Source: Hirschia sp964352025 (GTDB lineage: Bacteria > Pseudomonadota > Alphaproteobacteria > Caulobacterales > Hyphomonadaceae). From it: a stretch of DNA of 64,000 nt. Below the pieces are notes generated by a model. The model worked only from the letters and a program-made list of their open reading frames with translations. It was not told the DNA's origin and ran no database searches. Every line of letters starts with the position of its first letter. Positions within the stretch are counted from its first letter, which is position 1. The DNA is taken from assembly GCA_964352025.1 (NCBI GenBank), contig CAYGPZ010000001.1, positions 310,001 to 374,000 of the forward strand, in the 5' to 3' direction. This document shows, one piece after another, positions 52,616 to 61,793 of the stretch. Made by a program: the position numbers and the translations under genes.

Positions 52616-52719
52616 CCTGCGACCTTGAATGAGAATTCGGGCAGTTATGTGCCTGCTATGGGGCAAATTATAAATTTTGTCTGATTTGTACTTCTACTAA
52701 CCTTAACACAAAAAAGCAC

Positions 52720-53172
52720 TTAGCTAATATGAGCTAGCAATCCCTTACTTGCTAGCTCGACAAGGTCGATCGTCTGGTCGAAGTCTCGGGTGTAATAGGG
52801 ATCAGGTACATCAGTGTGATGGCTATCCTGTGCGTAGTCTAAAAATAGCTGCACCGGAGTTTCAATATCTGCTGGACGTAGGCTTTCAATATCGTCCAAA
52901 TTAGATTGGTCCATCGCAAGGATGATATCAAAATCATAAAAATCCTGCGCGGTGAATTGTCGTGCTCGCAGATAAGACAGGTCATAACCGCGTGCCCGAC
53001 AGGCGTCTTGCATCGGGCCATAAGGCGGTTTGCCGGAGTGCCAGCTTGCTGTGCCCGCACTATCAATCGTGAGGTGCGATAGTCCCGCTTCTTTGACATG
53101 CTGTGTGAAAATACCTTCCGCCGTGGGTGAACGGCAGATATTTCCAAGACATACAAAAAGAATACGGGTCAT
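52720..53172 (-). CDS. Low-molecular-weight protein-tyrosine phosphatase
   Basis: A 150-residue enzyme. The P-loop VCLGNICRSPTAEG (C-X5-R) is at the N-terminus and the general-acid Asp is in HTDVPDPYY near the C-terminus. LMW-PTPs often act with exopolysaccharide tyrosine kinases, but no such kinase is nearby. It begins 9 bases after the amidohydrolase gene ends, so the two may be co-transcribed. Confidence 0.92.
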   Translation of the reverse strand: MTRILFVCLGNICRSPTAEGIFTQHVKEAGLSHLTIDSAGTASWHSGKPPYGPMQDACRARGYDLSYLRARQFTAQDFYDFDIILAMDQSNLDDIESLRPADIETPVQLFLDYAQDSHHTDVPDPYYTRDFDQTIDLVELASKGLLAHIS

Positions 53173-53181
53173 ATCTTTGTA

Positions 53182-54651
53182 CTAAGCATCTACTTTTTCA
53201 GGGACGACCATCAACTCTTCTTCAAGGTGAAGCGGAGGACGTGTTGCCCAGTCGGCAATGGCATTGAGATCATAATCACGGCATGATTCCATCAACATAC
53301 GTGTTTCAGTCCACATATCACCATCTACAACTGGCATGAAGAGGTCGGCAATGTTGTCGATACCAAGGTATACGCGCACGCCAGCTTCTTTCATTTTAAG
53401 GTATGGACCAATAGAGTTGTGTAATGGACCCTGCATCGGCAATTGCTTCATCGAAAGCGCTGCAGATGGACAAATCACAATCCCGACATCCGCTTCCTTC
53501 ACAAGCTTGATAATACGATCCTGCTCTGAATTGTCTTTTGCTGAGACAGAGATTGAGTGGATACCGTAAACGCGGCCCTGCATGCCATGCTCGATTGTTT
53601 TTAGAGCGAGCAATTCAGTTTCGGTTTGGTATGGATTGTTTTCCTGATCGACGTGAACTTCAACATTTTTTCCAAGCTCTTTGGCTGTCTGCATGATGAA
53701 GTCGAGATGTTCGCTTTCACGTGGACGGTCGCGAGAGGGAAGGCCACCACAAAAGTCAGCCATTTTACAAGCTTCGACATATTGTGCCCGTGTCTTCTCA
53801 TCGAGCACGCCTTCTAGAGGCTGAATACCAATCTCAAATTTGATTTTATCTTTGTATTGCTCTTTGACTTCGACAGCAGCATGAATGCCTTTTAGGCCGA
53901 TTATACTGTCTGCATCAATCATTGTGCGACAGTATTTCGAACCTTGTTCTATTACAGCTTCAAGGGCGCGCGAAATACGCTCCACAAGGTCTTCGTGAGT
54001 GTAGTTTTCTTTAAGGTGGCGATATAGCGCCCATTTCTTCTCCATGTCGGCATAACCTAGTTCAAGGTTTTCTGGAGAGATGAGGTAGGCTTTATCGAAA
54101 TGTCCGTGGTGATTGGCCCATCCGCCTCGCTCTTCAACGAGTTCAAGGAATTTTGCTTTCAAATCCCAAGGACGGTCTGCAGAACGTTTTTTATAGTCAA
54201 ACGTTCCTTCTTTAATGTCCGTAATGACTGTCGCGATTGTTTCTTTAGCGACTTCGCGGTCCGTAATAAGAGGGATGCCGTGTTTGATCGCTAGAGATCG
54301 AATTTGTTTGGCGTCTGAATTTTCGTCATAGCCTTGCTCACCCGTCAGAATGTTGATGACGAAATCAATCTCGCCATTCTGGATAAGGTCTTTGATATTA
54401 GGTTGGGTACCAGATGAAATCTTGTGCGCTGGGGATGATTTGATGTTTTGGGCGTCAAATAGGCGTTGAGTTCCGGGGGTGGCGTAGAGGTTTACGCCAA
54501 TGTCGGCCATGTTGCGGCAGCTCTCGAGGAGGAACTGCTTATCATCCGGGCTACCAGCACTGATCAGAAGAGCGCGTTCTCGGCCCTTTGCCAGCATTTT
54601 AAGATTAAAGCCAATAAGGTCGATTTTGGTATAGCGTTCGCCGTTAGCCAT
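53182..54651 (-). CDS. MGS-like domain fused to a cytosine-deaminase-type amidohydrolase
   Basis: A 489-residue protein. Residues 1-150 form an MGS-like domain (MADIGVNLYATPGTQRLF, matching the PurH and CarB-type pattern and comparable with PurH in this window) with LITDREVAKETIATVI. Residues about 160-480 form an amidohydrolase with the metal-binding HHGHFDKAYL (His182 and His184), a later His in VEVHVDQENN, another in GIHSISVSA and the terminal Asp in LGIDNIADLF. The nearest family model is cytosine deaminase and its relatives. MGS domains bind phosphates or nucleotide effectors. The order MGS then amidohydrolase recalls the CPSase-DHOase junction of CAD. The substrate is unknown. Confidence 0.75.
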   Translation of the reverse strand: MANGERYTKIDLIGFNLKMLAKGRERALLISAGSPDDKQFLLESCRNMADIGVNLYATPGTQRLFDAQNIKSSPAHKISSGTQPNIKDLIQNGEIDFVINILTGEQGYDENSDAKQIRSLAIKHGIPLITDREVAKETIATVITDIKEGTFDYKKRSADRPWDLKAKFLELVEERGGWANHHGHFDKAYLISPENLELGYADMEKKWALYRHLKENYTHEDLVERISRALEAVIEQGSKYCRTMIDADSIIGLKGIHAAVEVKEQYKDKIKFEIGIQPLEGVLDEKTRAQYVEACKMADFCGGLPSRDRPRESEHLDFIMQTAKELGKNVEVHVDQENNPYQTETELLALKTIEHGMQGRVYGIHSISVSAKDNSEQDRIIKLVKEADVGIVICPSAALSMKQLPMQGPLHNSIGPYLKMKEAGVRVYLGIDNIADLFMPVVDGDMWTETRMLMESCRDYDLNAIADWATRPPLHLEEELMVVPEKVDA

Positions 54652-54831
54652 TTTTTATTCTCCTCAAAGACTCAGTCGAAAGACAAATTGATCGCCACTC
54701 ACACTTTTCAAGAATTTATGTCAAGGCAATAGAAGAGCACTTGTGAATTCTTTTGCGGTCACAACCAGTCTAATTTGTATTTTCATCCGTATAAATAACA
54801 GATTCGTCGTATTATTTGCAGGAGTGAATAT

Positions 54832-56259
54832 ATGAATTTGTGCTGGTTTCGAAATGATCTGCGTGTTTCCGATAATCCAGCGCTATTTTCTGCGTTGTCT
54901 GAAGGGGCCGTTTGTGCAGTTTTCATTTTAGAAGAGACGCTTACGCAGCGCCCACACGGGGGAGCATCAAAGGCTTGGCTTCATAAATCTCTTGAGCAAT
55001 TAAAGTTCAACTTAAAAAAACTTGGTGTGCCTCTCATATTGAGAAGAGGGGATGCGAAACAAATAATCCCGAGCCTGATAGAAGAATTGGATATTCAGAA
55101 GGTCTACTGGAATCGGCGCTATGATCCAGTCGATGTGGAAATCGATAAATCGCTGAAACTGTCCTTACATGAGGCCGGAGTGACGGTGAAAAGTCACAAA
55201 GCAAATTTGCTTTTTGAGCCATGGGAAATAGTCAGTGCGGGGAGTGGGCAACCCTACAAAGTATTTTCACCTTTCTGGAAAACGGCCTTGAAGCACGGGT
55301 TGAATACAAAGCAAACTCAGCAACCAGAAATGCAGGATTGGCCTCAAAATTTTATGGCTGATATTACTGAGCCATTGGAAAGTTGGAATTTGATACCCGA
55401 AACTCCCGATTGGTCTTGCGAGTTTTGGAAACATTGGCAACCGGGCGAAGTGGGAGCGAGACAAAAGCTAGATCGTTTTTTTGAAGATGGTTTATCCGGC
55501 TATTCTAGCCAAAGAGATATTCCCTCTATTAACGGAACGTCTTATTTATCTCCTCATCTGCGTTTTGGAGAGATTTCACCGCTTCAAATTTGGGATAGTT
55601 TAAATATTTTTTGTGGCGGCGACCTCACGCAGGATGCGCATAAGTTTCTAGCCGAAATCGGGTGGCGCGAATTCTCTCATTCAATTTTATTTCATTCTGA
55701 AAAACTAGCCGAACGAAACTGGAAACCAAGTTTTGATAACTTCCCGTGGCAGGATAATAGATCCTTCTTAGAGGCATGGCAAAGCGGTCAGACAGGGTAT
55801 CCACTTGTGGATGCTGGCATGAGGGAATTATGGACGACGGGCTATATGCATAATCGCGTGCGCATGGTCGCAGCATCTTTTCTGATTAAGCATTTGATGC
55901 AGGATTGGCGTCACGGGGAAAGGTGGTTTTGGGATACTCTAGTGGATGCGTGTCCGGCAAATAACCCTGCAAGTTGGCAGTGGGTTGCAGGATCAGGAGC
56001 TGATGCCGCGCCTTTTTTCCGTATTTTCAATCCGATTGCACAGTCTGAAAAGTTTGACCCAAATGGCGAGTATATCCGAAAATGGGTTCCTGAGCTTTCT
56101 AAGCTTGATAACAAATCCATACACAAGCCTTGGGAGGCCCCTGAACTTGTGCTGAAAGCCGCAGATATTCATATGGGGAAAACCTATCCCAAGCCGATTG
56201 TAGAACATGCGGGGGCTAGAGAGCAGGCTTTGCAGGCATATAAGACGCTGAGTGAGTAA
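54832..56259 (+). CDS. phrB: Deoxyribodipyrimidine photo-lyase
   Basis: A 475-residue flavoprotein repairing UV cyclobutane dimers using blue light. It has the N-terminal antenna domain (WFRNDLRVSDNPAL) and the FAD-binding C-terminal domain (SGYSSQRDIPSINGTSYLSP, LVDAGMRELWTTGYMHNRVR, and WQWVAGSGADAAPFFRIFNP). The ATG follows a GCAGGAG ribosome site. It is a plus-strand single gene with a terminator and is flanked by convergent yebC. Confidence 0.95.
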   Translation: MNLCWFRNDLRVSDNPALFSALSEGAVCAVFILEETLTQRPHGGASKAWLHKSLEQLKFNLKKLGVPLILRRGDAKQIIPSLIEELDIQKVYWNRRYDPVDVEIDKSLKLSLHEAGVTVKSHKANLLFEPWEIVSAGSGQPYKVFSPFWKTALKHGLNTKQTQQPEMQDWPQNFMADITEPLESWNLIPETPDWSCEFWKHWQPGEVGARQKLDRFFEDGLSGYSSQRDIPSINGTSYLSPHLRFGEISPLQIWDSLNIFCGGDLTQDAHKFLAEIGWREFSHSILFHSEKLAERNWKPSFDNFPWQDNRSFLEAWQSGQTGYPLVDAGMRELWTTGYMHNRVRMVAASFLIKHLMQDWRHGERWFWDTLVDACPANNPASWQWVAGSGADAAPFFRIFNPIAQSEKFDPNGEYIRKWVPELSKLDNKSIHKPWEAPELVLKAADIHMGKTYPKPIVEHAGAREQALQAYKTLSE

Positions 56260-56287
56260 GGTGGTCAGAAAACTTAAACTGACCACC
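56260..56287 (+). terminator. Rho-independent terminator of phrB
   Basis: A 9-base perfect stem GGTGGTCAG/CTGACCACC over a 10-base A-rich loop, followed by ATTTTAT. It starts directly after the stop codon of the photolyase gene. Confidence 0.7.
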
Positions 56288-56301
56288 ATTTTATCGCGCG
56301 A

Positions 56302-57060
56302 CTAGCCCAGCGCTTTTTCCATGATTTCATCTGAAATGTCGTAATTACTGTAGACATTTTGGACATCATCAAGATCTTCAAGAAGTTCGATAAGTTTGAG
56401 GATTTTGCCAGCGGTGTCTTCGTCTTCAACAGGAATAAGGTTCTGAGGTTTCCAGACTAGCGATGTTGAAGAGGCTTCGATCTCGCCAAATTTTCCTTCA
56501 AGTGACGATGCGACATCCATCAGGTCTTCACGTGCTGTGTAGATGATGTGCGCATTTTCGTCGGATTCAACATCTTCAGCGCCTGCTTCAATAGCCGCGT
56601 CCATGACCTTGTCTTCATTGCCAGCTTCAGCAGGAAAAACGATTTGACCAACTTGATCATATCCGAACGAAACAGCGCCGGTTTCACCTAGATTCCCACC
56701 GTTTTTAGAAAAAGTCGCGCGAATGTCTCCACCAGAGCGGTTTTTATTGTCAGTGGATGCTTCGACAATAAGCCCTACACCACCCGGGGCGAACCCTTCA
56801 TAACGAATATCTTCATAGGCTTCTCCGCCACCACCTTCACCTTTATCAATCGCGCGGGTAATGTTGTCTTTGGGCATGGATGCACCACGGGCATTGGCAA
56901 TTGCCAAACGTAGTCGTGGGTTCATGTCTGGGTCGCTATTCCCACCCATTTTGACAGCGATAGTGATTTCTTTTGAGAGCTTAGCGAATATTTTCGCTTT
57001 TTTCTTATCTTGTGCACCTTTGCGGTGCTGAATGTTCGCCCATTTTGAGTGGCCGGCCAT
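56302..57060 (-). CDS. yebC: YebC/PmpR-family protein
   Basis: A 252-residue three-domain protein with the conserved start MAGHSKWANIQHRKGAQDKK and RAIDKGEGGGGEAYEDIRYEG. Members either regulate transcription or, as shown more recently for YebC, act on ribosomes stalled at proline-rich stretches. The latter fits the EF-P genes present in this window, although they are not linked. It appears monocistronic. In many bacteria this gene is next to ruvC, which is not seen here. Confidence 0.95.
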   Translation of the reverse strand: MAGHSKWANIQHRKGAQDKKKAKIFAKLSKEITIAVKMGGNSDPDMNPRLRLAIANARGASMPKDNITRAIDKGEGGGGEAYEDIRYEGFAPGGVGLIVEASTDNKNRSGGDIRATFSKNGGNLGETGAVSFGYDQVGQIVFPAEAGNEDKVMDAAIEAGAEDVESDENAHIIYTAREDLMDVASSLEGKFGEIEASSTSLVWKPQNLIPVEDEDTAGKILKLIELLEDLDDVQNVYSNYDISDEIMEKALG

Positions 57061-57157
57061 GGCTGCCTCTTTAGTTTAAATATCTTAGATGGTGGTGTGT
57101 AACCTATAGACGTGATCTACCGCAAGGCATGTTGTAAAACAGATAAATTCTTATCTT

Positions 57158-57883
57158 CTATTCAAATCCATGAACGAAATCATCTACCCAGAAAGGGACT
57201 ATGTCTGTTGCTGGCCCATGATCGAATAAATCAAACTGTTTTGTTATCGATGTTGGTTCTAGGTTGAGTTCTAAAGTGGTGGCGTCATTTTCATTCGCAA
57301 TAGAAACGAGGTCAGCCGCAGGGTGAACTGATCCAGATGTCCCAATCGAAACAAAATAATCGCAATTGGAAACAGCATTGACAACTTTGTCCCATTGATA
57401 GGGGAGTTCTCCAAACCAAACGATATCAGGACGCAAACGTCCTTTTTTATTGCATTCTGTGCAGACCATTTGAGTGGATAGATCTTTGAAATGTGGTTTG
57501 CGTGCGCCACAAGCAGAGCAAAGACAGCTGTTAAGTTCGCCATGTATATGAATGACGTTTTGCGTTCCGGCACGTTCATGCAAGTCATCAACATTTTGGG
57601 TCACAATTGTTAGTTTGGTTTTTGAGCCGTCCAGCGCTTTTTGTAAGTAATCCAATTGTTTGTGTGCAAGGTTTGGAGCCACCTGTTTCAGGTCTAGACG
57701 TCTCTGATTATAAAAGTCCTGGACCGCCTCGGGGCTTTTCGCAAATGTAGCTGGTCTAGCTAAGTTTTGTATTTCTGACTTTGTCCACATGCCGTCGCTA
57801 TCTCGGTATGTTGAAATACCCGATTCAGCTGAGATGCCAGCTCCCGTCAGGATAACGACATGTTTGTATTTAGTATAATTCAT
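57158..57883 (-). CDS. cobB: NAD-dependent protein deacylase (sirtuin)
   Basis: A 241-residue sirtuin. The NAD-binding LTGAGISAESGISTYRDSDGMW, the QNVDDLHERAG block and the catalytic His in HIHGE are present. Four zinc cysteines lie in CSACGARKPHF and CTECNKKG, and PDIVWFGELP and IGTSGSVHPAA follow. It removes acetyl or succinyl groups from lysines using NAD. The TYRDSDG lacks the Tyr-x-x-Arg pair of class III desuccinylases at the usual position, so deacetylation is the safer guess. It appears monocistronic. Confidence 0.93.
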   Translation of the reverse strand: MNYTKYKHVVILTGAGISAESGISTYRDSDGMWTKSEIQNLARPATFAKSPEAVQDFYNQRRLDLKQVAPNLAHKQLDYLQKALDGSKTKLTIVTQNVDDLHERAGTQNVIHIHGELNSCLCSACGARKPHFKDLSTQMVCTECNKKGRLRPDIVWFGELPYQWDKVVNAVSNCDYFVSIGTSGSVHPAADLVSIANENDATTLELNLEPTSITKQFDLFDHGPATDIVPFWVDDFVHGFE

Positions 57884-58202
57884 TTAAAAATAGTGTGCTG
57901 TTTAAATTCACAAAGAAGCTTACACTATTGTTGAGGGGCTTTGCAGACAATGTACAATAATTTTACGGTTGTATTATGGTTAAATATCAAATTTAACGTG
58001 AGTAAAGTGGACGATTATTTCACTTCATTGGTTGGAAATAATGGATAGGTGGTATCAATTAAAATGAAATTGACATTATCTGGTCGCAAATCGCGTGCAT
58101 TAACGTTAATCTAGCGCGAAGCAAAATGTATGTGAGTTTTGCGGGTGTAGGTTTGTTCTAATCGTTCGGCGCGAATTATTAGACTTGGTTGTGAGAGTTG
58201 AT
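57884..58202. other. 319-base gap between cobB and the S8 protease
   Basis: AT-rich, with no credible ORF beyond a 16-codon one near 58063. It contains a perfect palindrome ATTAACGTTAAT (58099-58110), which could be an operator of the downstream plus-strand protease, and a TTGACA (about 58071-58076) without a good -10 element. Confidence 0.5.
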
Positions 58203-60467
58203 ATGTCCAAGCGAAATAGCATTAAAGTGTTTTTAGGTGCATTGCTTGCCACTGGTATTCTGGCAGGTTGTGAGCAAGCTGAAGAAAAACAAAGCAACTT
58301 TCAGAAACTTGCCAAAAAAGTCGAAAAACAACTCAATCACGATGTATTGGGAGAGCGCAATCAGATCGATTATCTTGAGCAGGCCTCTCTCGAAGATCGG
58401 GCGATGGCTGGTCTGATATTAGGCGATCAAGAGTTACCAGCGCGTAGTCTTGAAGAAGCGCTAAAAACAGAGAGTTATTTTGTTGTTGGGTCAGTCATTG
58501 CAAAGCCCAAGGCTCAAATGACATCTATAATAGAAGAAGAAATGCCAGCATCGGCTGATTTACCAGAAGTAAGCGAAGCTAGAACGCCCGAGGCGCTAGC
58601 AATAGAAGCTGAGCCTATCGTTAGTTCAAGTGAGTTTGAGGCTATTGAACTTGCTGCGCCAGACGTCATTAAGAAATTAAAACCAGCAGATATCAAAAGA
58701 CGACCTGAAGGCGTTCAACTTTCAGAAGAAGCACGGATTAAGGTAAAAAGAGCCATTAAATCTGGTGAAAAGATAAAACAGGTTGAAATGCGCCGATCTG
58801 TTATGAAGAAATTGGAGCCGCCTCCACAAGCGAAACGTGACTTTCGTAAGTTAAAAAGAGAAGTTCGAATTCGCAAAGAATTGAACCAAGCTGCAGCTTA
58901 TGATGCGCGGACTAAAGCTATCAAACGATTAGAAAAGATGGGGCTATCTGGTGCCGCTTATGCCCGCGATGGCGGTAATATGGTTATTAATATTGGCGTA
59001 GACCCAACGGGTTTAGATCGCGCCAAGAAAGCAAAGTTGCGTGAGAAGTATAAGCGCTTTGCACTGTCTGAAAAATTGAATTTGGTAAGGCCAGAATCTG
59101 TTACACCACAAAGTGTTAGCAATGATTGTAATTCTATTGCCGCACGGAATGAAATGAAGACCAATCCTGAATTGGCAACAAGATGTGTGGTTGAGGACTT
59201 AAGGGCATCTGGCGAGTACGAGTATGTCGAGCCGGATTTCATTTTTACCAACCAATTTGAAATTCGTCCAAAAAATCTGCCAGTTGAGCCTATTGTCAAC
59301 AGTGACGGTATTAATCCCAATGACCCTTTGTGGGGGTTTCAGTGGCACTTTAAAAAGCAAGGTCAAGCTGAAGATGAATCTGAAGGTGGCGCAGGATTTG
59401 TTGATTTTTGGGCACGCGCAAACCAGACAGGTTCTGCTGGTGTAACTGTGGCTGTCGTCGATACTGGCCTTCAGATGAACCATCCTGATATTGTATCTTC
59501 TCGTAATTTAGCACCTGGTTTTGATATGGTGTCGGATCCATTCATGGGGAATGATGGTGATGGACGTGATTCAGATCCAAATGACCCAGGCGATGCGTGT
59601 GATCCATCTGATCCCTTGTCTCAAGATACGTTTCACGGCACCCACGTCGCCGGAACGGTCGGAGTTGCTTCTACTGACAATGCATCAGGCGTCGCTGGTG
59701 GAGCTTGGAATGTGACGATTGTGCCTGTACGTGCACTGGGCCGTTGTGGTGGTCAGTTGTCGGATATCAACGATGCCATTCGTTGGGCCGCAGGTGTCGT
59801 GCCCGCGCGTGATGATTTGGGGGACGAGATTTGGAATGCTAACCCTGCGGATATCATCAATCTTTCAATTGGATTATTTGAGCGTTGTCCTGCGTCCATG
59901 CAGGAAGCGATAAATGATGCAACAGATGCGGGAGCTTTGGTTGTTGCAGCAGCAGGAAATGCGCGCATTGATACACAGTATTATGCACCGGGTGGGTGTC
60001 AGAATGTTGTGTCCGTTGCGGCTTCTGATGCGAGAGGCCATCTGACGCCATATTCCAATTATGGAGCTGATGTCGATATACTTGCTCCAGGTGGTGACTT
60101 AACCCGCGATGACGATAATGATGGCCGCCCTGATGGCGTGCTATCAACCAAGTTTGCTAAGAACTGTTATGACCCTGTTACCAATGAGCCGGTTGCGTCC
60201 TGCTATTATGCTTATGAGAGCGGAACCTCTATGGCGGCGCCGCATGTATCCGCAGCGCTGGCTTTGATTAAGTCCCAATTCCCATTGGCGACGAATGACG
60301 AGCTGACAACACGATTGAAAACAGCGACGAATTCAAGGTCTCAATTGCAATGTTCGGGGAAATGTACACACTATCCTGGTTCTGAAGCTATTCCTGGGCA
60401 GGAAGGCATGTGTTTTAGACCATGTGGTGGCGCAATGCTTAACTTGGAAAATGCACAGATCGAATAG
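58203..60467 (+). CDS. Subtilisin-like (S8) protease lipoprotein
   Basis: The start was moved to the ATG at 58203, which has GAGAG nine bases upstream; TTG/GTG starts just upstream are alternatives. The lipobox is ILAGC. The N-terminal region (residues about 30-360) is rich in Lys, Glu and Ala and ends in EYEYVEPDFIF, the usual end of a subtilase I9 propeptide. The catalytic domain has Asp420 (VAVVDTG), His478 (FHGTHVAGTVG), the oxyanion Asn in AAAGNARID and Ser676 (GTSMAAPHVSAAL). A DGRDSDPNDPGD loop suggests Ca binding. It is encoded with an I9-like protein, a lipoprotein and an M23 peptidase. Confidence 0.9.
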   Translation: MSKRNSIKVFLGALLATGILAGCEQAEEKQSNFQKLAKKVEKQLNHDVLGERNQIDYLEQASLEDRAMAGLILGDQELPARSLEEALKTESYFVVGSVIAKPKAQMTSIIEEEMPASADLPEVSEARTPEALAIEAEPIVSSSEFEAIELAAPDVIKKLKPADIKRRPEGVQLSEEARIKVKRAIKSGEKIKQVEMRRSVMKKLEPPPQAKRDFRKLKREVRIRKELNQAAAYDARTKAIKRLEKMGLSGAAYARDGGNMVINIGVDPTGLDRAKKAKLREKYKRFALSEKLNLVRPESVTPQSVSNDCNSIAARNEMKTNPELATRCVVEDLRASGEYEYVEPDFIFTNQFEIRPKNLPVEPIVNSDGINPNDPLWGFQWHFKKQGQAEDESEGGAGFVDFWARANQTGSAGVTVAVVDTGLQMNHPDIVSSRNLAPGFDMVSDPFMGNDGDGRDSDPNDPGDACDPSDPLSQDTFHGTHVAGTVGVASTDNASGVAGGAWNVTIVPVRALGRCGGQLSDINDAIRWAAGVVPARDDLGDEIWNANPADIINLSIGLFERCPASMQEAINDATDAGALVVAAAGNARIDTQYYAPGGCQNVVSVAASDARGHLTPYSNYGADVDILAPGGDLTRDDDNDGRPDGVLSTKFAKNCYDPVTNEPVASCYYAYESGTSMAAPHVSAALALIKSQFPLATNDELTTRLKTATNSRSQLQCSGKCTHYPGSEAIPGQEGMCFRPCGGAMLNLENAQIE

Positions 60468-60561
60468 GGCGCTGGGTTGTAGAAAATCGACGTTCGGGTC
60501 ATGTTCAGCATGACTTGGTTATCTTGGTGGGAGATAATAATCGCAAAAGGCGGGGTTAGTT

Positions 60562-61110
60562 ATGGACCAAGAGGTAAATAGTAAAACGACGATAGCACCT
60601 GTTATGGCAATGTTATGCGGGTTATTCACTGCATTTGGCTGTGGGATATTAATGTCTGAACCTGCAGGTTCATTTGATGTCCATGCTGAGGTTCCGATTG
60701 CGGAAACCGAAGTGATTCCAACCGCATATCAACAAGTCCAAACAGGGCAAGTTCATACGGCGCAAATGGCGATGGCCAAGCGTCCACCTAGAATGGGACC
60801 GCCTCCCGAAATTGTTGTGAAGCTAAAAGCTAAAGACGAGGCAAAACGCGTCTGCGACATGTTCTGGAAGGACAATGAAGCTGGTCGCGCAGAGTTTCAA
60901 AAAATGATCAAAGGTAAGCCTGAACTCAAAGGTTTGCGTTTGAAGCGCGTGACTTATTCAAATGAATTTGTACTTGATTTTGGTCCGACCGAAGAGGAAA
61001 TAACTCCAGCGCTAAAGTCCCGTTATAGGAATGCGGTCAAATATCTTGGAACACTGCCGAATATAGCGTATGCGGAACCAAATGCGACGGCTCAGCCAGG
61101 AAGACACTAA
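60562..61110 (+). CDS. Membrane-anchored protein with an I9-propeptide-like C-terminus
   Basis: A 182-residue protein with a single hydrophobic segment near residues 14-32 and a disordered stalk to about residue 85. The C-terminal ~95 residues are a small alpha-beta domain, beginning VVKLKAKDEAKRVCDMF and ending YLGTLPNIAYAEPNA. That end matches the ...VEYVEPD end of subtilase propeptides, including the protease encoded just upstream. It is therefore a candidate trans-acting propeptide or inhibitor of that protease. The homology is read from shape and terminal motif only. The next gene starts 2 bases after its stop. Confidence 0.6.
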   Translation: MDQEVNSKTTIAPVMAMLCGLFTAFGCGILMSEPAGSFDVHAEVPIAETEVIPTAYQQVQTGQVHTAQMAMAKRPPRMGPPPEIVVKLKAKDEAKRVCDMFWKDNEAGRAEFQKMIKGKPELKGLRLKRVTYSNEFVLDFGPTEEEITPALKSRYRNAVKYLGTLPNIAYAEPNATAQPGRH

Positions 61111-61112
61111 AT

Positions 61113-61733
61113 ATGAATATTCAACTTGGCCGTATTGGCAGTTTAGTTATTTTAGCAATTGGTCTGACAGCATGTGAGGCGTCAGAACAAGCTGGAGGAC
61201 CTGTCGAAGCGCGGTCAGCAATTGAAAGTGCTGATGCGGGACTTTCAGGCGCTGATACTCCAGTACAAAAAGCACGGGAAATAGATTGGACCGCTGCACG
61301 TCAGGCTCGTATTGAGGCCATAAACAAAGGCCAGAGCGCCGATGCTGTTATCGCACAAGCAGCAGGAAATGCTTCGCTTAGTCCAGTGCCTGTGATGTTG
61401 CCTTCCGGCATTGTTATGCCAGCTAACGAAAAGCAGACAGTTGCGTTTACGTCAGATGGCTATTTTGCCAGCTATCCAGGTGCGAAATATGACATCATCG
61501 TCAATGGTACTAATGAAGTGTTTGATACTAAAGACCCAAATGCATCAGATGATGAGCGTTTGAATATGGCCTTCAATGCGATGGAGGCTGGCGCTCAGGT
61601 TGCGTTCTCACGTTTTGGTGCAGATTATCTCGTGGAATTTGAGTGTAATATTATAGATAGTGATGCGGGCTGTATCACGGAAGACGAAGCATTCAATGTT
61701 GTAAATGGTTTGTTTGTCGCGGTTGCTGAGTAG
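61113..61733 (+). CDS. Small lipoprotein of unknown function
   Basis: A 206-residue precursor with a lipobox (LTAC at residues 18-21). An acidic/Ala-rich linker leads into a C-terminal domain (about 95-206) with SIVMPANEKQ-like strands (here SGIVMPANEKQ), FTSDGYFASYPGAKYDIIVNG and FSRFGADYLVEFEC. Two cysteines near the C-terminus (CNIIDSDAGC) may form a disulfide. I do not recognise a family. It is in an apparent operon with the I9-like protein and is likely in the periplasm. Confidence 0.6.
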   Translation: MNIQLGRIGSLVILAIGLTACEASEQAGGPVEARSAIESADAGLSGADTPVQKAREIDWTAARQARIEAINKGQSADAVIAQAAGNASLSPVPVMLPSGIVMPANEKQTVAFTSDGYFASYPGAKYDIIVNGTNEVFDTKDPNASDDERLNMAFNAMEAGAQVAFSRFGADYLVEFECNIIDSDAGCITEDEAFNVVNGLFVAVAE

Positions 61734-61793
61734 TTCGAAGATTTGATCGATACTCTTTGAGGCGATATAACTTCCATCTACCAATAGGGCAGA

